NCBI RefSeq assembly: GCF_002929225.1
Contig: NZ_PISM01000014.1
Coordinates: forward strand, 558,001 to 622,000
Origin: Stutzerimonas kunmingensis
Lineage (GTDB): Bacteria > Pseudomonadota > Gammaproteobacteria > Pseudomonadales > Pseudomonadaceae
Direction of reading: 5' to 3'
Length of the DNA: 64,000 bases
Position 1 is the first letter of the stretch, and every line of letters starts with the position of its first letter. Of the stretch, positions 38,890-48,468 are shown piece after piece. The notes below the pieces were generated by a model. That model ran no database searches and was not told the DNA's origin. It saw only the letters and a list, made by a program, of their open reading frames with translations. Both the position numbers and the translations under genes were made by a program.

Positions 38890-39882
38890 TCAGTCCACGC
38901 GGACCAGCACTCGACCCACCTGGCCGCCGGCCAGAATGCGCTCGATCGCCGTCGGTAACTCCTCCAGCCCGACCTCCTGCGAGAGGTCGTCCAGATTGGC
39001 CAGCTTCCACTGCAGCGATAGCTTGTCCCACATGGAAGCCTTGACTACCAGCGGGATCTCCACCGAATCAACACCCAGCAGATTCACGCCGCGAAGAATG
39101 AACGGCAGCACGCTGGCCTGGAAATGCGTCCCGGCGGTAAGCCCGCAACAGGCCACGCTGGCACCGCGCTGTAGTGACTTCACCACGTTGAACAGGATGT
39201 CTCCGCCAACGGTGTCCACCGCCCCGCCCCACTGTTCCTTGAGCAACGCCTTCTCCACACCAGCCTGCAGTGCGGCGCGCTCGACGATCTGGCTAGCCCC
39301 CAGGCGAGTAAGGAAGTCCGCCTGATCAGCCTTGCCCGTGACCGCCGCAACCTTGTAGCCAAGACTGGCCAATAGCGCCACAGCTATGCTGCCAACGCCA
39401 CCCGTCGCGCCGGTGACCAGCACGGGCGCTTCGCCTGGCTCAAGACCCGCCTGTTCCAGCTTGTCGACGCAGAGGGCCGCGGTCAGCCCGGCCGTGCCGA
39501 GGATCATAGCCTCGCGCAACGAAAGCCCCTGCGGGCGCTTGATCACCCAGGCCGCCGGAACGCGGATGTACTGGCCGAAGCCACCGGCGGTGTTCATGCC
39601 CAGGTCGTAGCCCGTGACAATCACCTCATCGCCTTCGGCGAACTCACCGACGCTGGACGAAGCCACGACACCCGCGGCGTCGATGCCTGGCGTATGGGGA
39701 AATGAGCGGGTCACGCCGCGATTGCCGCTCGCCGATAGCGCATCCTTGAAGTTCAGCGAGGAGTAATGCACCCGAATGAGTACCTCACCGGCTGGCAGCT
39801 CGTCGGTAGTACGTTCGACGATACGGGTTTCGAAACGACCCTCGGTCGTCTCGCTGACTTGTAGTGCCTTGAAGCTGCTCAT
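38890..39882 (-). CDS. acuI: NADPH-dependent acrylyl-CoA reductase-like oxidoreductase (YhdH/AcuI family)
   Basis: A 330-residue zinc-free medium-chain dehydrogenase/reductase. It has the YhdH/AcuI features YSSLNFKDALSASGN near residue 45 and PGIDAAGVVASS, a nucleotide-binding fold with VTGATGGVGSIAVALLASLG, and CCGLTAGTHFQASVLPFILRGVNLLG in the C-terminal half. AcuI reduces toxic acrylyl-CoA to propionyl-CoA. The substrate in this organism is not proven by sequence. It is 13 bases downstream of sohB on the same strand. Confidence 0.88.
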   Translation of the reverse strand: MSSFKALQVSETTEGRFETRIVERTTDELPAGEVLIRVHYSSLNFKDALSASGNRGVTRSFPHTPGIDAAGVVASSSVGEFAEGDEVIVTGYDLGMNTAGGFGQYIRVPAAWVIKRPQGLSLREAMILGTAGLTAALCVDKLEQAGLEPGEAPVLVTGATGGVGSIAVALLASLGYKVAAVTGKADQADFLTRLGASQIVERAALQAGVEKALLKEQWGGAVDTVGGDILFNVVKSLQRGASVACCGLTAGTHFQASVLPFILRGVNLLGVDSVEIPLVVKASMWDKLSLQWKLANLDDLSQEVGLEELPTAIERILAGGQVGRVLVRVD

Positions 39883-39895
39883 GCGGTTCCCCTTG

Positions 39896-40918
39896 TCATT
39901 GCCAAAAACGTTGTTCGTTCAGCCGGCTCCAGCCTTTCAGCAAGCCGTGCTCCATAACCGTACTGGCCGCCATACCGAAGCGCTCGGGCAGGCTTTTCTT
40001 CTGTATGTAATGCAACTGGAACAGTTCCGCTTCCTGAGCGCGCTCGGCGAGATACTGATCACTGGTCTTGAGTTCGTCCGCCAGATGCTTGCCCAACGCG
40101 GCAATGCCCAGCCACACCTCTCCCGTCGCCACGTCATCTATCGACAGGTTCTGCCGGTAACGCGCGACGAAGTTCTTGAACAGCTCGTGGGTCGTCTCCA
40201 GGTCTTCCTGGAACTTCTCGCGGCCCTTCTCGGTGTTCTCGCCGAACACGGTCAACGTGCGCTTGTACTCGCCAGCAGTCAGCACTTCGAAATCGACATC
40301 ATGCTTCTTCAGCAGTCGATGCACATTCGGCAGCTGTGCCACCACGCCAATTGAACCGAGGATGGCGAACGGTGCGGTGAGAATGCGATTGCCGATACAG
40401 GCCATCATGTAGCCGCCGCTGGCTGCGACCTTGTCGACACAGACGGTCAGCGGCACGCCGGCATCACGAATGCGGACCAGCTGCGAGGCAGCCAGGCCAT
40501 AGCCATGGACCATGCCGCCACCACTTTCCAGGCGCAGCACAACCTCATCCTGCGGCGTCGCCATAGTCAGCAATGCGGTGATCTCGTGGCGTAGGTTGTC
40601 TACTGCAGATGCGCGAATATCGCCATCGAAATCGAGGACGAAAACTCGAGCTGGAGACTCGGCCTTCTTGTTCTGCTTGGCCGCCTTAGCTTCGCGCTTG
40701 CGCAATGCCTTGAACGCGTCCTTCTCCATCACGGCCTGCTCCAGGCGCTCACGCATGGATTTGTAGAATTCGTTGAGCTTGTGCACCTCGAGGTGCCCAC
40801 CACTCTGTTTGCTGCGTCCCCGCCGCATCGAAGCCAGCGCGATGAGCACGATCACAATCGCCACGACCAACGTGACGGTCTTTGCCAGGAAGCTGGCATA
40901 GTCGACAAGAAATTCCAC
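39896..40918 (-). CDS. sohB: Inner-membrane serine protease SohB (S49 family)
   Basis: A 340-residue signal-peptide-peptidase-like protease with a single N-terminal membrane anchor (FLAKTVTLVVAIVIVLIALAS). The S49 catalytic serine is in ASGGYMMACIGNRI and the general-base lysine is in the KRTLTVFGENTEKGREKF block. The start is the GTG at 40918, preceded by GAGGGGG and giving the same N-terminus as E. coli SohB; an upstream start at 40951 lacks this support. It is in line with acuI and divergent from the phosphatase gene. Confidence 0.92.
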   Translation of the reverse strand: MEFLVDYASFLAKTVTLVVAIVIVLIALASMRRGRSKQSGGHLEVHKLNEFYKSMRERLEQAVMEKDAFKALRKREAKAAKQNKKAESPARVFVLDFDGDIRASAVDNLRHEITALLTMATPQDEVVLRLESGGGMVHGYGLAASQLVRIRDAGVPLTVCVDKVAASGGYMMACIGNRILTAPFAILGSIGVVAQLPNVHRLLKKHDVDFEVLTAGEYKRTLTVFGENTEKGREKFQEDLETTHELFKNFVARYRQNLSIDDVATGEVWLGIAALGKHLADELKTSDQYLAERAQEAELFQLHYIQKKSLPERFGMAASTVMEHGLLKGWSRLNEQRFWQ

Positions 40919-41012
40919 GTATCCCCCTCGATGAGTTCCGGTCGCCGACAAACTACCTTCGGCGGCATGCCGCCAGCATACCGGCGGGCCTGTGGCGGAG
41001 CCAGCGCGAGCG

Positions 41013-41032
41013 ATTCAAACAAACGTTCGAAT
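41013..41032. promoter_or_regulatory. PsrA/FadR-like fatty-acid operator
   Basis: ATTCAAACAAACGTTCGAAT is an 8-bp inverted repeat (one mismatch) around a 4-base spacer. It closely matches the PsrA box of pseudomonads, (G/C)AAAC-N2-4-GTTT(G/C). It lies 66 bases before the phosphatase ATG and 95 bases from sohB, in the shared intergenic region. PsrA releases DNA on binding long-chain fatty acids. Confidence 0.6.
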
Positions 41033-41097
41033 TATCGTTGACACTCCCGAACGATGTCCCTACCCTCGCGAAAAACAGTGCCGGCCGGAGCAGCAGC

Positions 41098-41796
41098 ATG
41101 GGCAGTATCTACCTGATCAGGCATGGTCAGGCGTCTTTCGGCGCAGAAAACTACGACGTGCTGTCCCCGCTGGGATATCGCCAGTCCGAAGCCTTGGGTG
41201 ACTACCTGGCGCAACTCGATGTGTCTTTCGATAGATGCCTGAGCGGCGAGCTGGATCGCCAGCAGAATACCGCCCGCGCCACGCTGGCGAGACTAGGCGC
41301 TCAGCCTGAGCTTGAAGTCGATGCTGCCTTCAATGAGTTTCACGCCGATGCGGTTATCCGCGCGCATCTTCCCGACCTGCTCCAGGCGGAGCCGAATGCG
41401 ATGCACATCCTGCGCAACGCCGCCGATCATCGTGCCGACTTTCAGCGCCTGTTCACCCATGTAGTGCATCGCTGGATATCCGGTGAGCATGAGAAGGACG
41501 AACTGGAGAGCTGGCAGCACTTTCTCGACCGTGTACGTGGTGGCCTGGAGCGCGTTCTCGATCAAGCCGGCAAGCGCGACCGTATCGCCATCTTCACCTC
41601 CGGTGGAACTATCACCGCGCTGCTGCAACTGATCATAGGCGTGCCGCCGATCAAGGCGTTCGAGATGAACTGGCAGATCGTCAACACCTCGCTCAGCCTG
41701 TTGAAATTTCGTGATCGGGATGTCGCACTGGCTTCGTTCAACAGCCATGCGCACCTGCAACTCCTGAAGAATCCGGAGCTCGTCACCCATAGATGA
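41098..41796 (+). CDS. Histidine phosphatase family protein
   Basis: A 232-residue phosphoglycerate-mutase-like phosphatase. The catalytic motif LIRHGQASFG (RHG, His phospho-acceptor) is at residues 6-15, and the second conserved histidine is in the C-terminal part (SFNSHAHLQ). The FTSGGTITALLQLI segment matches the family. The substrate is unknown. It is the first gene of a four-gene fatty-acid/acyl-CoA cluster, which suggests a small phosphate-ester substrate in that pathway. Start chosen at 41098 by homology to the RHG domain. Confidence 0.85.
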   Translation: MGSIYLIRHGQASFGAENYDVLSPLGYRQSEALGDYLAQLDVSFDRCLSGELDRQQNTARATLARLGAQPELEVDAAFNEFHADAVIRAHLPDLLQAEPNAMHILRNAADHRADFQRLFTHVVHRWISGEHEKDELESWQHFLDRVRGGLERVLDQAGKRDRIAIFTSGGTITALLQLIIGVPPIKAFEMNWQIVNTSLSLLKFRDRDVALASFNSHAHLQLLKNPELVTHR

Positions 41797-41855
41797 GCCC
41801 AGCCCCAAGCGGCCAAAAGCTGCGTGTACCCATAACGACCAAAAAGGAAACCCTC

Positions 41856-42170
41856 ATGAGCAACGTCGCCGAGACTTTCAAAGGCATGCAGTCGAAGTTC
41901 AACCCCAGCGCCGCTGCCGGCCTGGATCTGGTCTTCCAGTTCAACATCACTGATGCCGAAAACTACTACCTGGTGGTCAAGGATGGCACCTGCGATCTGC
42001 AGCAGGGCGATTCCAGCGACGCCAACGTCACTCTGATCATGGACAGCGAAACCATGCAGGGCATCGTCAGCGGCGAAACCGACGGCATGCAGGCTTTCAT
42101 GGCCGGCAAGCTGCGCGCCGAAGGCGACATGATGCTGGCCATGAAGCTCAGCGAACTGTTCCCAGCCTGA
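41856..42170 (+). CDS. SCP2 sterol-carrier domain protein
   Basis: A 104-residue single-domain protein (SCP-2 fold), with NYYLVVKDGTCDLQQGDSSDANVTLIMDS and the hydrophobic lipid-binding C-terminus FMAGKLRAEGDMMLAMKLSELF. It binds fatty acids, acyl-CoAs or sterols and may present them to enzymes. An AAAAAGGAAA site precedes the ATG at 41856. It lies 59 bases after the phosphatase and is followed by a strong terminator. Confidence 0.92.
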   Translation: MSNVAETFKGMQSKFNPSAAAGLDLVFQFNITDAENYYLVVKDGTCDLQQGDSSDANVTLIMDSETMQGIVSGETDGMQAFMAGKLRAEGDMMLAMKLSELFPA

Positions 42171-42200
42171 GGCGAAAGCTGATTGCTGAGATGCAAAGGA

Positions 42201-42227
42201 ACCGAAGTCTCAGACTTCGGTTTTTTT
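42201..42227 (+). terminator. Rho-independent terminator after the SCP2 gene
   Basis: ACCGAAGTC and GACTTCGGT form a 9-bp stem with a TCA loop, followed by seven T. It separates the phosphatase-SCP2 pair from the downstream phosphotransferase. The sequence from 42228 to 42377 holds no recognised gene. Confidence 0.9.
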
Positions 42228-42377
42228 ATGCCAGCGATTCATACGCGGACGAATCAGGGAGCTTGATTAACCAGCAACACTCCGGCCAATAACAGCGCGC
42301 ATCGCTTGGTCTACGCAACCTCGAGCATTAGATTACTGAATCATCTTGGGCACCGAACATAAGTAGAAGGGATAACA

Positions 42378-43445
42378 ATGGCGCTTACAGATCAAACCAC
42401 CCGCGTCCGTGCAGGCGAGGAATTGCCGGTCGATATCATCGACCAATACTTGAAGGCGCATATCCCTGGCCTGAACGGTACACCGCAGATTTCCCAGTTT
42501 CCCGGCGGCGCATCGAATCTGACCTACCTGCTGCAGTACCCCGATCGCGATCTGGTCTTGCGCCGCCCTCCCTTCGGACACAAAGCTAAATCAGCCCACG
42601 ACATGGGCCGCGAATTTCGCATTCTCAATCAGCTCAACGAAGGCTTTCCCTACTGCCCGAAGGCGTACGTGTACTGCACCGATGATTCAGTGATAGGCGC
42701 GGAGTTCTACGTGATGGAGCGCGTCAACGGCATCATCCTGCGCTCGGAGCTGCCGCCGGAACTGAGCCTCGATGAAGGCCAGACCCGTGCCCTCTGCGAG
42801 AGCTTCATCGACAAGTTCGTCGACTTGCACAATGTCGACTATCAGGCCTGCGGCCTCGGCGACCTGGGCAAGCCGGAAGGCTACGTGAAGCGCCAGATCG
42901 AGGGTTGGAGCGAGCGCTACGAACGCGCCATCACTCCCGATGCGCCCGCCTGGGAGGCGGTGAAGGCCTGGCTGAAGGACAAGATGCCGGCGGATCACCC
43001 TAAGCCGGGAATCATTCACAACGACTACCGTTTCGACAACGTCATCCTCAACCCGGATAACCCGATGGAGATCATCGGCGTACTGGACTGGGAAATGACC
43101 ACCATCGGCGATCCGCTGATGGATCTGGGCAATACGCTGGCCTACTGGATCGAAGCCGCTGATCCCCAGCCAATGCAGGCAATGCGTCGCCAACCGAGTC
43201 ATCTACCCGGCATGCATACCCGGCAGGGCTTCGTCGATTACTACGCGCAACGAGCCGGGATCGAGATTCCCTGCATCGATTTCTACTACACCTATGGCCT
43301 GTTTCGCCTGGCTGGAATCGTTCAGCAGATCTACTACCGCTTCTATCACGGTCAGACCCAGGACCAGCGTTTCGCCTCATTCATCCACATGAACAAGTTG
43401 CTCGAACACAAGGCGCTGCAAGTGATCGGGCAATCGACGCTCTGA
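42378..43445 (+). CDS. APH-family phosphotransferase, ACAD10/11-type
   Basis: A 355-residue aminoglycoside-phosphotransferase-fold protein. The FPGGASNLTYLLQYPDRDLVLRRPP block contains the nucleotide loop and lysine equivalents, the catalytic Brenner motif is HNDYRFDNVILNP, and LDWEMTTIGDPLMDLGN holds the metal-binding aspartate. Members next to SDR and acyl-CoA dehydrogenase genes phosphorylate hydroxy-acyl-CoA (as in ACAD10/11), so an intermediate of hydroxy-fatty-acid breakdown is the likely substrate here. It precedes the SDR gene by 56 bases. Confidence 0.87.
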   Translation: MALTDQTTRVRAGEELPVDIIDQYLKAHIPGLNGTPQISQFPGGASNLTYLLQYPDRDLVLRRPPFGHKAKSAHDMGREFRILNQLNEGFPYCPKAYVYCTDDSVIGAEFYVMERVNGIILRSELPPELSLDEGQTRALCESFIDKFVDLHNVDYQACGLGDLGKPEGYVKRQIEGWSERYERAITPDAPAWEAVKAWLKDKMPADHPKPGIIHNDYRFDNVILNPDNPMEIIGVLDWEMTTIGDPLMDLGNTLAYWIEAADPQPMQAMRRQPSHLPGMHTRQGFVDYYAQRAGIEIPCIDFYYTYGLFRLAGIVQQIYYRFYHGQTQDQRFASFIHMNKLLEHKALQVIGQSTL

Positions 43446-43500
43446 AGTTATCCAAACCCTGTGGCACGCCACAGGACCGAACAAGAAAAGAGGAACGACC

Positions 43501-44268
43501 ATGTCCAAGACAACCCTGTTCGACCTAGACGGCAAAATCGCCTTCGTTTCCGGCGCCAGCCGCGGTATCGGCGAAGCCATCGCCAAACTGCTCGCGCAGC
43601 AAGGCGCCCATGTGATCGTATCCAGCCGCAAGATCGAAGGCTGCCAGGCGGTAGCCGACGCGATCATCGCTGAAGGCGGCAAGGCCACCCCGGTCGCCTG
43701 TCACATCGGCGAGATGGAACAGATCCAGTCAGTGTTTGCCCAGATCCGCGAACAGTTCGGCCGCCTCGATATTCTGGTCAACAATGCGGCGACCAATCCC
43801 CAGTTCTGCCACGTGCTGGATACCGATGTTTCGGCCTTCCAGAAAACCGTCGACGTGAATATCCGCGGCTACTTCTACATGTCCATCGAAGCCGGCAAGC
43901 TGATGCGCGAACACGGCGGCGGCAGCATCATCAACGTCGCTTCCATCAACGGGGTAACGCCCGGCAACTTCCAGGGCATCTACTCGATCACCAAGGGCGC
44001 CGTGATCAACATGACCAAGGCCTTCGCCAAGGAATGCGCGCAGTTCGGTATTCGCTGCAATGCCCTGCTGCCAGGCCTGACCGATACCAAATTCGCCTCA
44101 GCGCTGGTCAAGAACGAGTCCATCCTAGAGATGGCACTGCAGCACATCCCGTTGAGCCGGGTCGCCCAGCCGAGCGAAATGGCCGGTGCGGTGCTCTACC
44201 TGGCCAGCGACGCGTCCAGCTACACCACCGGCGTGTCGCTGAACGTCGACGGTGGTTATCTGGCCTGA
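43501..44268 (+). CDS. Short-chain dehydrogenase/reductase
   Basis: A 255-residue NAD(P)-dependent SDR. The cofactor motif is GASRGIGEA near residue 18-26, NNAA follows, the active-site triad is SINGVTPG...YSITKG (Tyr-x3-Lys), and GGSIINVAS fits. The C-terminus is LNVDGGYLA, as in classical FabG-like SDRs. It is the last gene of the cluster, with a GAGGAAC site before the ATG and a bidirectional terminator after it. Probable substrate: a beta- or other hydroxyacyl compound, inferred from context. Confidence 0.92.
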   Translation: MSKTTLFDLDGKIAFVSGASRGIGEAIAKLLAQQGAHVIVSSRKIEGCQAVADAIIAEGGKATPVACHIGEMEQIQSVFAQIREQFGRLDILVNNAATNPQFCHVLDTDVSAFQKTVDVNIRGYFYMSIEAGKLMREHGGGSIINVASINGVTPGNFQGIYSITKGAVINMTKAFAKECAQFGIRCNALLPGLTDTKFASALVKNESILEMALQHIPLSRVAQPSEMAGAVLYLASDASSYTTGVSLNVDGGYLA

Positions 44269-44281
44269 TCGTTCGCCGCAC

Positions 44282-44311
44282 AAAAAAGGGAGCCAAGCGG
44301 CTCCCTTTTTT
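44282..44311. terminator. Bidirectional terminator after the SDR gene
   Basis: AAAAAAGGGAGCC and GGCTCCCTTTTTT form a 13-bp stem with an AAGC loop, 14 bases after the SDR stop and 13 bases before the end of the convergent gene. Confidence 0.92.
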
Positions 44312-44323
44312 GTCTGCCCACGC

Positions 44324-44971
44324 TTACCAGTTCTTCAGTGCCTCGGTCGCAGCGGCATTCACCGGTTTCGCCAGTAGCCCCGTAGGCGTCAGTTCCACGG
44401 CATAGACGGCCCCATCGGCGATCGGCATGTACTCGACATGCAGCACTTGCGGTTCTAGGAAGTGCAGATCGCGGCGCTCGAGCTGCAGCGCGTCCCATAT
44501 ATCCACGCCCAGAGGGTTCTCGCTCAGTACAACGCGACCATGGCGGGCGATGTTCTGTTGCTCCACGGCGAGATATCGTCCGGAAAGTCTCTCCAGTCGA
44601 TACCCTGACTCCAGACCTATCAGCTCAGCCAGGCTCTTCCAGCGAAGCAGATGGAGATCGAGCTGCCATAGATCGCCTTCCAGCATCACCGTTCGCGTCT
44701 CGTTGCCCTGTTCCAGGCTGACTTCGTAACGCTGCGGACCCTGGGCATGGAAACTCACAGTGACCAGCGGCTTCTTGTCAGGCAGCGCAGCGTAGGTGCT
44801 GACGTCATAGCCAATCAGGCCAATCAATCCGGCGAACAACAGAACCAAAAAGCCGCACGTCCCGCGCAACCATCCCATCAGCCAGTGCCCCCCCAGTAGC
44901 AAGCGCAGCGCGACCAGCAATACGATCACAGCCAGCAGTGCGATCACGATCGCAAGCCCGAGATATTGCAT
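44324..44971 (-). CDS. Membrane-anchored protein, unknown
   Basis: A 215-residue protein with two N-terminal hydrophobic helices (YLGLAIVIALLAVIVLLVALRLLLG and GTCGFLVLLFAGLIGLIGYD) and a soluble C-terminal domain (about 70-215) rich in beta strands (LVTVSFHAQGPQRYEVSLE, TRTVMLEGDLWQLDLHLLRW). The protein is often labelled a multidrug efflux pump in pseudomonads, but only two helices are visible, so that name is not supported. The start at 44971 is taken with AAAGGA 9 bases upstream; an ATG two codons earlier is possible. Function unknown. Confidence 0.78.
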   Translation of the reverse strand: MQYLGLAIVIALLAVIVLLVALRLLLGGHWLMGWLRGTCGFLVLLFAGLIGLIGYDVSTYAALPDKKPLVTVSFHAQGPQRYEVSLEQGNETRTVMLEGDLWQLDLHLLRWKSLAELIGLESGYRLERLSGRYLAVEQQNIARHGRVVLSENPLGVDIWDALQLERRDLHFLEPQVLHVEYMPIADGAVYAVELTPTGLLAKPVNAAATEALKNW

Positions 44972-45165
44972 AACCATGCGTCCTTTCAATTGGGTGCGAC
45001 ATTATCCGCAGGAGCAATCAGAGCAGCCAGCATCTGCATGGGACGGCCATCACGCGCTGACACTCTTGTCTATCAGGACGTGGATCTCGGTCATACGAGC
45101 AACCTCTTTCGCCGACGTGGCCAGTCGCATTATCCTCCGCTGCCGTTCTGCCTATTGAGGCCCGC

Positions 45166-45951
45166 ATGCCCTTCGCACTTGAGCTCGCGCTCGATCCTGC
45201 CACGTTGGTGATTCTGTTCGCCGTAGCTTTCACTGCCGGGTTCATCGACGCCATCGCCGGGGGCGGCGGGTTGTTGACCATTCCTGCCCTGCTGACTGCC
45301 GGCCTACCACCGCATCTCGTGCTGGGCACCAACAAGCTTTGCGCCACATTCGGCTCGGCCACAGCCAGCTACACCTTCTATCGCCGCCGACTATTCGAGC
45401 CGTGCCTGTGGCGACGAGCGCTCACAGGCACGGCGATCGGCGCCGCAGTTGGCGCAGTAGTCGCGCAGTTCATGCCGGCAAGCTGGCTTAACCAGCTATT
45501 GCCGCTGGTGGTTTCTGCCTGCGGGATCTATCTGCTCTTCAGCCATATGCCGGCCAAATCAGCCAGCGATGCAGTGGCCATCGGCCGCAGACGCCAATGG
45601 CCACAGAGCCTTTCACTGGGCTTCTACGACGGCGTAGCAGGCCCGGGAACCGGCGCCTTCTGGACGGTCAGCAGCATGCTGCTCTACCCGCTCGACCTGC
45701 TGAGAGCGAGCGGCGTGGCGCGGACGATGAATTTCGTCAGCAATGCCATGGCGCTTGCAGTATTCATAATCGGCGGTCACGTCGCCTGGGTGCTGGGCAT
45801 TGGGATGGGGCTGGCCTTGATGGCAGGCGCCTACTTCGGCGCGCGCACGGCGATCCGCGGTGGCTCGCGGTTCATCCGTCCGGTATTCATTCTGGTAGTA
45901 CTGGCGATGAGTCTGCGGCTAGCCTGGCAACACTGGTTCGGGGTGGCCTAG
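45166..45951 (+). CDS. TSUP/TauE-family sulfite/organosulfur exporter-like permease
   Basis: A 261-residue membrane protein with eight helices and the family motifs [22 protein letters not shown] and [25 protein letters not shown] proteins move sulfite, sulfoacetate or other anions. No substrate is indicated here. Its last 33 bases overlap the 3' end of the convergent nudC gene. It starts 35 bases after a non-coding stretch with no strong ribosome-binding site. Confidence 0.9.
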   Translation: MPFALELALDPATLVILFAVAFTAGFIDAIAGGGGLLTIPALLTAGLPPHLVLGTNKLCATFGSATASYTFYRRRLFEPCLWRRALTGTAIGAAVGAVVAQFMPASWLNQLLPLVVSACGIYLLFSHMPAKSASDAVAIGRRRQWPQSLSLGFYDGVAGPGTGAFWTVSSMLLYPLDLLRASGVARTMNFVSNAMALAVFIIGGHVAWVLGIGMGLALMAGAYFGARTAIRGGSRFIRPVFILVVLAMSLRLAWQHWFGVA

Positions 45952-46749
45952 CCGACGGGCCAGATAAAGCTCGATCAGATAGCGGGCGATGGATTGGCGC
46001 GCGGGCAACGCCGGCAGGTTGTCGATGGCGAACCAACGGGCATCCTCGATTTCCTCGGGCTGCAGCACGATATCGCCACCGGCATATTCCGCGTGGAACC
46101 CGAGCATGAGGGAATGGGGAAACGGCCAGCCCTGGCTGGCGATGTACTGCGGCGCATGAATGGCCACACCGACTTCTTCTCTTACCTCGCGTGCGACGCA
46201 CTGCTCCACCGACTCACCCGGCTCAACATAACCGGCCAGCGTGCTGTAGACACCAGGCGCGAAACGCGGTGAGCGCGCCAGCAACAATTCGTCTCCACGG
46301 GTGACCAGGACGATCATGCTCGGTGAAAGCCGCGGGTAGTGCTGAACTCCACAGGCTGGACAGTACATGGCACGCTCACCGGCTCGCGCCTGCATGGGCG
46401 AGCCACAGCTGCCACAGAAACGATGCTGGCTGACCCAGGTACCGATCTGCGTGGCATAGCCGAGGAGCCGGAACAGATCGCGATCGTCCTCCTGCATGAA
46501 CTGGCGCAGGCCCTGCCAGCGCGCGCCTGGCACATCGGCCGGAAAGTCCAGTTCGAAAAGAAACACCGGCTCTCCGTCGAAGTGCCCCAGACCCTGTTCG
46601 CTGAGCAGCGGCAGATCCAGGCGCTTGAGCCAGTCCCGCGGAAAGAGCGCACCGTCGCCATCGAGCAGAAACTGCTGCCGGCAGTGCACCACCGCCCAGC
46701 CCCCAGCCATCAAGGGATCGAGCAGCGCCGCCTGCCAGCGCAAGCTCAT
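45919..46749 (-). CDS. nudC: NAD(H) pyrophosphatase NudC (RNA NAD-cap hydrolase)
   Basis: A 276-residue Nudix enzyme. The zinc site is Cys112, Cys115, Cys130 and Cys133, and the Nudix box is at 173-195 ([22 protein letters not shown]), with the REx2EE pattern intact. It hydrolyses NADH to NMNH and AMP and removes NAD caps from RNA. The start ATG overlaps the stop of the upstream fimL gene (TGATG), so the two are co-translated. Confidence 0.95.
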   Translation of the reverse strand: MSLRWQAALLDPLMAGGWAVVHCRQQFLLDGDGALFPRDWLKRLDLPLLSEQGLGHFDGEPVFLFELDFPADVPGARWQGLRQFMQEDDRDLFRLLGYATQIGTWVSQHRFCGSCGSPMQARAGERAMYCPACGVQHYPRLSPSMIVLVTRGDELLLARSPRFAPGVYSTLAGYVEPGESVEQCVAREVREEVGVAIHAPQYIASQGWPFPHSLMLGFHAEYAGGDIVLQPEEIEDARWFAIDNLPALPARQSIARYLIELYLARRLGHPEPVLPG

Positions 46750-48431
46750 CAGGCGGCTACCGGCATGCCCAGCGCGCGTACGCTCTCGCTGGCCAGATCA
46801 AGCACGCTCACGCGCGAGTCGTCACGTCGCAATACCGCACCACCTTCAAGGTAGTACTCCAGGCTGGTCAGCGCATCGGCCAGAGTTTCCAGCAGTTGCT
46901 CGGGGGGCATCTGGTTCGATTCGAGCATGTGCTTTTGAATGAAATCAGCGCAGGCGCCGATCAGGTCCGCCGCGCGTTCCTGCTCGAGGAAACGCAGACC
47001 GCCGCGCACGGCCTGCAGGCTGAACGGCACGTTGGCCAGGTGCAATTTCTCCCCGTTGGACTCGAGATAAGCGGTGATCGCCCGCTTGGCCAGCGCCAAG
47101 CCTGCGGTCGCCTCGTCGATTACCACGATGCACGCTTCGGTGAGCTGGTGATTGGCAAAGGCTTCCGCTTCCATTCCGGGTCGGGCGACCTGAGGCTTGC
47201 TATCGCGTCGATCGCCGCGCTCGAGGCTGGCGACCATGCTCTCGACATACAGCACGGCATCGGCGAGACGCTGGATGACATGCGGTTCCGGCGCATGCTC
47301 CAGGCTCCAGCCAGACACGTCGCCCAGCTGCGCCTGCAGCGTGCTGGCCGCAGATGAAAGGCCAACCATGCCGAGGGTCTTGGCCATCTTCCCGAGCAGG
47401 TTATGCAGGTTCGAGTAGGCTTCCGCCTGGGCGGTACCTCGCTCGATCAGATCCAGCAGATCCTTCAAGCTCGCCAGTTCCTCACGGATCGCCGAGGACA
47501 GCGAACGCATGACGGCCTGGCCCGGGCCGGCCAGGCGCTGGGATTCATCTTCCAGCAGGTGGTCGGTGAACGGCAGCGAACCCAGCGAGAACACCTGACG
47601 GACATGGCTGGCGATAAGCCCATGGGTGTCCGCCAGCGCGACGACGTATAGCAGCTCCTTGAGCAGGCTGCGTGACGCCTCGTATGCAGGGTTGCCAATG
47701 ACCTGCTTGAGTTCCCGGTCCAGACGGGAAAACAGCTGCTTGCGCGACTTGCGCGGCAATAGCTGGCCGTCCAGTTGCGATTCGACAGCGGCGCTGCCGA
47801 TCCAGCACAGCCGACCTCCTGGCGACTCGACGAAGAGATGATCCAGCCGCGTCAAAGCGCGGCCCATGAGTTTCAGGCTGGCTGGCAGATTCTCTTCACG
47901 AATGAAGCCGAGCAACCCGACCTGATACATCTGACGCAACCGCCGGGCCTCGGCAACTGGCGCGGCTCCCGAACGAACCGGCACGTCCAACGCAGGACGG
48001 GCATGGTCGAGCCGGACGCTGAAAAAGAAACTTTCCGGCAACGGCGGCTGCGCGCACGCCTGGCGCAGCGCGTTGATGGCTGGAAGCAGCAGCTCGGGGA
48101 TTTCCTGGCGGCTGGCATCGACGCTTTCCAGATAACGCCGCAGCACGTAGAGCGCGTTGCTCAGCGCGGCGAGTTGCACGTCGCGGTCCTCGCCGGCGCC
48201 GACCGGGATGTCGGTAGCCAGCTGCAGTATTTCTTGCGCGAGCAACTCGGCGCCGGTCAGCTCGATGAGGTTGAGCGTGCCGCGCACCTGCTTGAGGTTC
48301 TCCACGGCCTGCTGCAACAGGCCGCCGTTGTTGCGATCGATGATGAAATGCTCGAGGCTCTGCTCGGCTTCTTCCATGGTGGCGAACAGTTCGTCACGTA
48401 CCAGACCGAGTGAAGTAGCTCCAGTAACCAT
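46749..48431 (-). CDS. fimL: FimL, ChpA-like regulator of type IV pili and Vfr/cAMP
   Basis: A 560-residue cytoplasmic protein resembling the N-terminal region of ChpA. It is built of HPt-like four-helix modules ([16 protein letters not shown], then [19 protein letters not shown]) but has no CheA catalytic domain. In P. aeruginosa FimL is needed for twitching motility and raises cAMP through CyaB and Vfr. The start is the ATG at 48431, giving a length close to the known protein; a longer frame begins at 48479. It is upstream of and coupled to nudC, and downstream of the crotonase gene on the same strand. Confidence 0.9.
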   Translation of the reverse strand: MVTGATSLGLVRDELFATMEEAEQSLEHFIIDRNNGGLLQQAVENLKQVRGTLNLIELTGAELLAQEILQLATDIPVGAGEDRDVQLAALSNALYVLRRYLESVDASRQEIPELLLPAINALRQACAQPPLPESFFFSVRLDHARPALDVPVRSGAAPVAEARRLRQMYQVGLLGFIREENLPASLKLMGRALTRLDHLFVESPGGRLCWIGSAAVESQLDGQLLPRKSRKQLFSRLDRELKQVIGNPAYEASRSLLKELLYVVALADTHGLIASHVRQVFSLGSLPFTDHLLEDESQRLAGPGQAVMRSLSSAIREELASLKDLLDLIERGTAQAEAYSNLHNLLGKMAKTLGMVGLSSAASTLQAQLGDVSGWSLEHAPEPHVIQRLADAVLYVESMVASLERGDRRDSKPQVARPGMEAEAFANHQLTEACIVVIDEATAGLALAKRAITAYLESNGEKLHLANVPFSLQAVRGGLRFLEQERAADLIGACADFIQKHMLESNQMPPEQLLETLADALTSLEYYLEGGAVLRRDDSRVSVLDLASESVRALGMPVAA

Positions 48432-48468
48432 GCCTAGTGCGCCTCCCGCGCAAACGTGTGGTGACGCA

